A DNA stretch of 50,854 nucleotides from Caryophanales bacterium UBA7278 (GTDB taxonomy: Bacteria; Bacillota_I; Bacilli_A; RFN20; CAG-826): the NCBI GenBank assembly GCA_002472275.1, contig DKRQ01000027.1:1-50854 (forward strand). Direction: 5' to 3'. Position numbers and translations under genes: made by a program. The notes below the pieces were generated by a model, which ran no database searches, was not told where the DNA came from, and worked only from the letters and a program-made list of their open reading frames with translations. Shown here piece by piece: positions 49,499-50,854 of this stretch (positions are counted from its first letter, which is position 1; the number at the start of each line of letters is the position of its first letter).

Positions 49499-50137
49499 AT
49501 GAATCTAGAAATCGCAAATCGCCTCGTTGAACTTAGAAAGCAGGCGGGCTATAGCCAAGAGGAGCTCGCCGCCAAGATCGGCGTCTCCCGCCAGGCCATC
49601 TCCAAATGGGAAAGGGGCGAGGCGTCTCCCGACACCGACAACCTCATCGCCCTTTCCAGGCTCTATGGCGTCTCCCTCGACGAGATGCTAGGCAACGTCC
49701 CCGAGCAAAAAGAAGAAGTGGAAGCCGAGGTCGTCGAACCCGCCCACGAAATCAAAACCGATGATGATGACGACGAAGACGAACCCCGCGGAAGCGTGGT
49801 CTCCCGTCTCCAGGTGATCGTCACCTCCATCGGCTTCACCCTCGCCCTCGCGGCCTATCTAGCGATGGGCTTTGCCTGGAAGAACCCCGGCAACATCGGC
49901 TGGGCGGCCGGGTGGATCGTGTTCTTGATCCCGCCCTTCATCTCCTCCGTCCTCACCGCGATCGAGGATAGGAAGATGACCCGCGTCGCCGTTCCCTTGC
50001 TCATCGTCGGCATCTATTGCGGCATGGGCATCATCGGTAACTTCTATGGGATCAACTACTGGCATCCCTGGTGGGCTCTCTTCTTCCTGATCCCCATCTA
50101 CTATTCGATCTTCGGGGTCTTCGAAAGAAACAAATAA
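49499..50137 (+). CDS. XRE-family regulator with C-terminal membrane domain
   Basis: A 212-aa protein. Residues about 1-65 are a textbook Cro/CI HTH: RLVELRKQAGYSQEELAAKIGVSRQAISKWERGEASPDTDNLIALSRLYGVSLDE. An acidic linker (DDDDEDE) precedes three or four membrane segments (about residues 105-125, 133-160, 165-185, 190-207). This layout, a DNA-binding head on a membrane body, is common in gut Firmicutes; such proteins may sense membrane or transport state. A GGAAGG site lies upstream. It ends at a bidirectional terminator. Confidence 0.88.
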   Translation: MNLEIANRLVELRKQAGYSQEELAAKIGVSRQAISKWERGEASPDTDNLIALSRLYGVSLDEMLGNVPEQKEEVEAEVVEPAHEIKTDDDDDEDEPRGSVVSRLQVIVTSIGFTLALAAYLAMGFAWKNPGNIGWAAGWIVFLIPPFISSVLTAIEDRKMTRVAVPLLIVGIYCGMGIIGNFYGINYWHPWWALFFLIPIYYSIFGVFERNK

Positions 50138-50145
50138 GCAAAGAA

Positions 50146-50175
50146 AAAAGCGAGAGTCGAGCGATTCTCGCTTTT
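50146..50175. terminator. Bidirectional terminator
   Basis: AAAAGCGAGA (50146-50155) pairs with TCTCGCTTTT (50166-50175) between two convergent genes. Confidence 0.88.
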
Positions 50176-50187
50176 CTTGTGCTTTGC

Positions 50188-50520
50188 TTATTCCCCAAAG
50201 CCTTCCGCGTCGGCGACGGGGTAGACGAGCATGCCGCCTTTGATGGATTTGAATCCGTCGGTGGCGTTCCTGATCTCGGCTTTTAGGGCGTCTTTCTTAT
50301 CCTCGTCGACCACGACGAAGAAGGTGATGTTGCCGCTAGGGACGTCTTCGACCATGGTGGCCAAGGACACCGCGGCGCTTTGGTCGGAGAACTTAGGAAG
50401 GACGTGGTGGAGTCCGGCCGCGTTGATGACGGTGCCGTTATATCCTTCCTTAGATAAGGAACGGATCAGTTTTTCCGTCGCGGGGACGTGTTCTAGGATG
50501 GCGATGACGAGGCTTTTCAT
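50188..50520 (-). CDS. Small PII-like protein, unknown
   Basis: A 110-aa protein from ATG 50520, with GGGAGA 5 nt upstream on the minus strand. Its start (MKSLVIAILEHVPATEKLIRS) and pattern of strand, helix, strand (GTVINAAGLHHVLPKF, GNITFFVVVDEDKKDAL), ending in a final Gly-rich strand (SIKGGMLVYPV), suggest a ferredoxin-like, PII-type fold. It lacks the T-loop signature of GlnB and the motifs of the cyclic-di-AMP receptor DarA that I know. A ligand-binding regulatory role is inferred. An upstream in-frame start at 50547 is less likely. Confidence 0.65.
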   Translation of the reverse strand: MKSLVIAILEHVPATEKLIRSLSKEGYNGTVINAAGLHHVLPKFSDQSAAVSLATMVEDVPSGNITFFVVVDEDKKDALKAEIRNATDGFKSIKGGMLVYPVADAEGFGE

Positions 50521-50594
50521 AGGTTTCTCCCTTGATAAGGCTCGCATACTATATCACGGCCTTTTCAAAATTCCAGCCAAACTTCTTTTTTGCA

Positions 50595-50623
50595 TTGACA
50601 AAGGGCATGGTCATGAATAAAGT
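50595..50623 (+). promoter_or_regulatory. Promoter of tRNA-Ala
   Basis: Consensus TTGACA (50595-50600), 17-nt spacer, TAAAGT (50618-50623), 25 nt before the tRNA. Confidence 0.8.
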
Positions 50624-50648
50624 AATTGTCGCGCCGAAAAGCGCACAT

Positions 50649-50724
50649 GGGCCTTTAGCTCAGCTGGGAGAGCGCCTCCATGGCATGGAGGAGGTCATCG
50701 GTTCGATCCCGACAAGGTCCACCA
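50649..50724 (+). tRNA. tRNA-Ala (anticodon GGC)
   Basis: 76 nt with encoded CCA. Acceptor arms GGGCCTT/AAGGTCC pair; the loop ATGGCAT gives GGC, reading GCC. T-arm CGGTTCGATCCCG is intact. Its own promoter and terminator flank it. Confidence 0.95.
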
Positions 50725-50737
50725 ATCTACAATCAAC

Positions 50738-50772
50738 ATCCGAATCGCATCAAATGGTTCGGATTTTGTTTT
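50738..50772 (+). terminator. Terminator of tRNA-Ala
   Basis: ATCCGAA (50738-50744) pairs with TTCGGAT (50758-50764), followed by TTTGTTTTT. Nothing recognisable follows to the window end. Confidence 0.85.
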
Positions 50773-50854
50773 TCGGTAATGGTTTTAGCGACGTAATCGT
50801 TGTTTGTAAACGTCGCCAAATAACACCCCCCGCATTGAAAATGCCCATTTAAGG

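Noticed and set aside
1..50854. Mollicute code with TGA as Trp
   Set aside because: TGA ends many intact genes (feoA2, feoB, rbgA, rarA neighbours) at the expected family length, and Trp is encoded by TGG.

Overview
The window is about 51 kb of chromosome from a bacterium of the Firmicutes (Bacilli) line. I infer an uncultured, probably gut-associated relative of the Erysipelotrichales / mollicute-like lineages. The lineage signs are a PolC-type replicative polymerase, TrmFO, YlxM, RarA, YloU-FakA, and long stretches of Bacillus-like gene order. TGA is used as a stop and TGG for Trp, so the code is standard. Codons are GC-rich and AGG/CTA/TAT-rich. No genus can be named from the sequence alone.

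Layout. 1-513: the 3' end of a 23S rRNA and a complete 5S rRNA. 585-2542: a nucleosidase and a sugar-isomerase-like enzyme. 2692-5067: a cluster of three secreted proteins sharing one unusual C-terminal anchor (A-A-G-[AT]-M-x-[FI]-F-A-[RK]-[KR]-R-K-E). 5232-7303: yloU-fakA. 7342-9321: a BspA-type leucine-rich-repeat lipoprotein. 9399-14436: recG, then an iron-uptake operon (two feoA, feoB, a small membrane protein). 14529-20417: rnc-ftsY-ylxM-ffh (dsRNA processing and SRP targeting) followed by a large membrane protein and LemA. 20470-23690 (minus strand): rpsP-khpA-rimM-trmD-rarA. 23823-26567: a small membrane protein and a second LRR lipoprotein with a frameshift. 26742-34893: rplS, lepB-rbgA-rnhB, dprA, topA-trmFO-xerC. 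35087-38322: rpsB-tsf, pyrH-frr. 38470-39100: a Phd/PIN toxin-antitoxin pair. 39212-48268: uppS-cdsA-dxr-rseP-polC. 48313-50724: tRNA-Pro, tRNA-Arg, two HTH regulators, decayed DNA, a small PII-like protein and tRNA-Ala.

How it fits together. Most of the window is a housekeeping core for translation, RNA modification, protein secretion (FtsY, Ffh, LepB), isoprenoid and phospholipid synthesis (Dxr, UppS, CdsA) and replication. The ancestral block rnc-(smc)-ftsY-ylxM-ffh-rpsP-khpA-rimM-trmD-rplS-lepB-rbgA-rnhB is still recognisable, but its rpsP-trmD part has been inverted, joined to rarA, and flanked by envelope genes. Accessory genes (surface proteins, LRR lipoproteins, toxin-antitoxin, HTH regulators) sit at the joints between conserved operons.

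The most striking global signal is regulatory. About a dozen first-in-transcript genes have a -10 hexamer ending only 6-7 nt before the start codon and no Shine-Dalgarno sequence, which is the layout of leaderless mRNAs. Ribosomal-protein genes, surface-protein genes and downstream operon genes instead carry clear AAGGAGG-type sites. The strongest candidates for something undescribed are this two-mode initiation pattern and the three-gene surface cluster with its non-LPXTG C-terminal anchor and shared upstream element.
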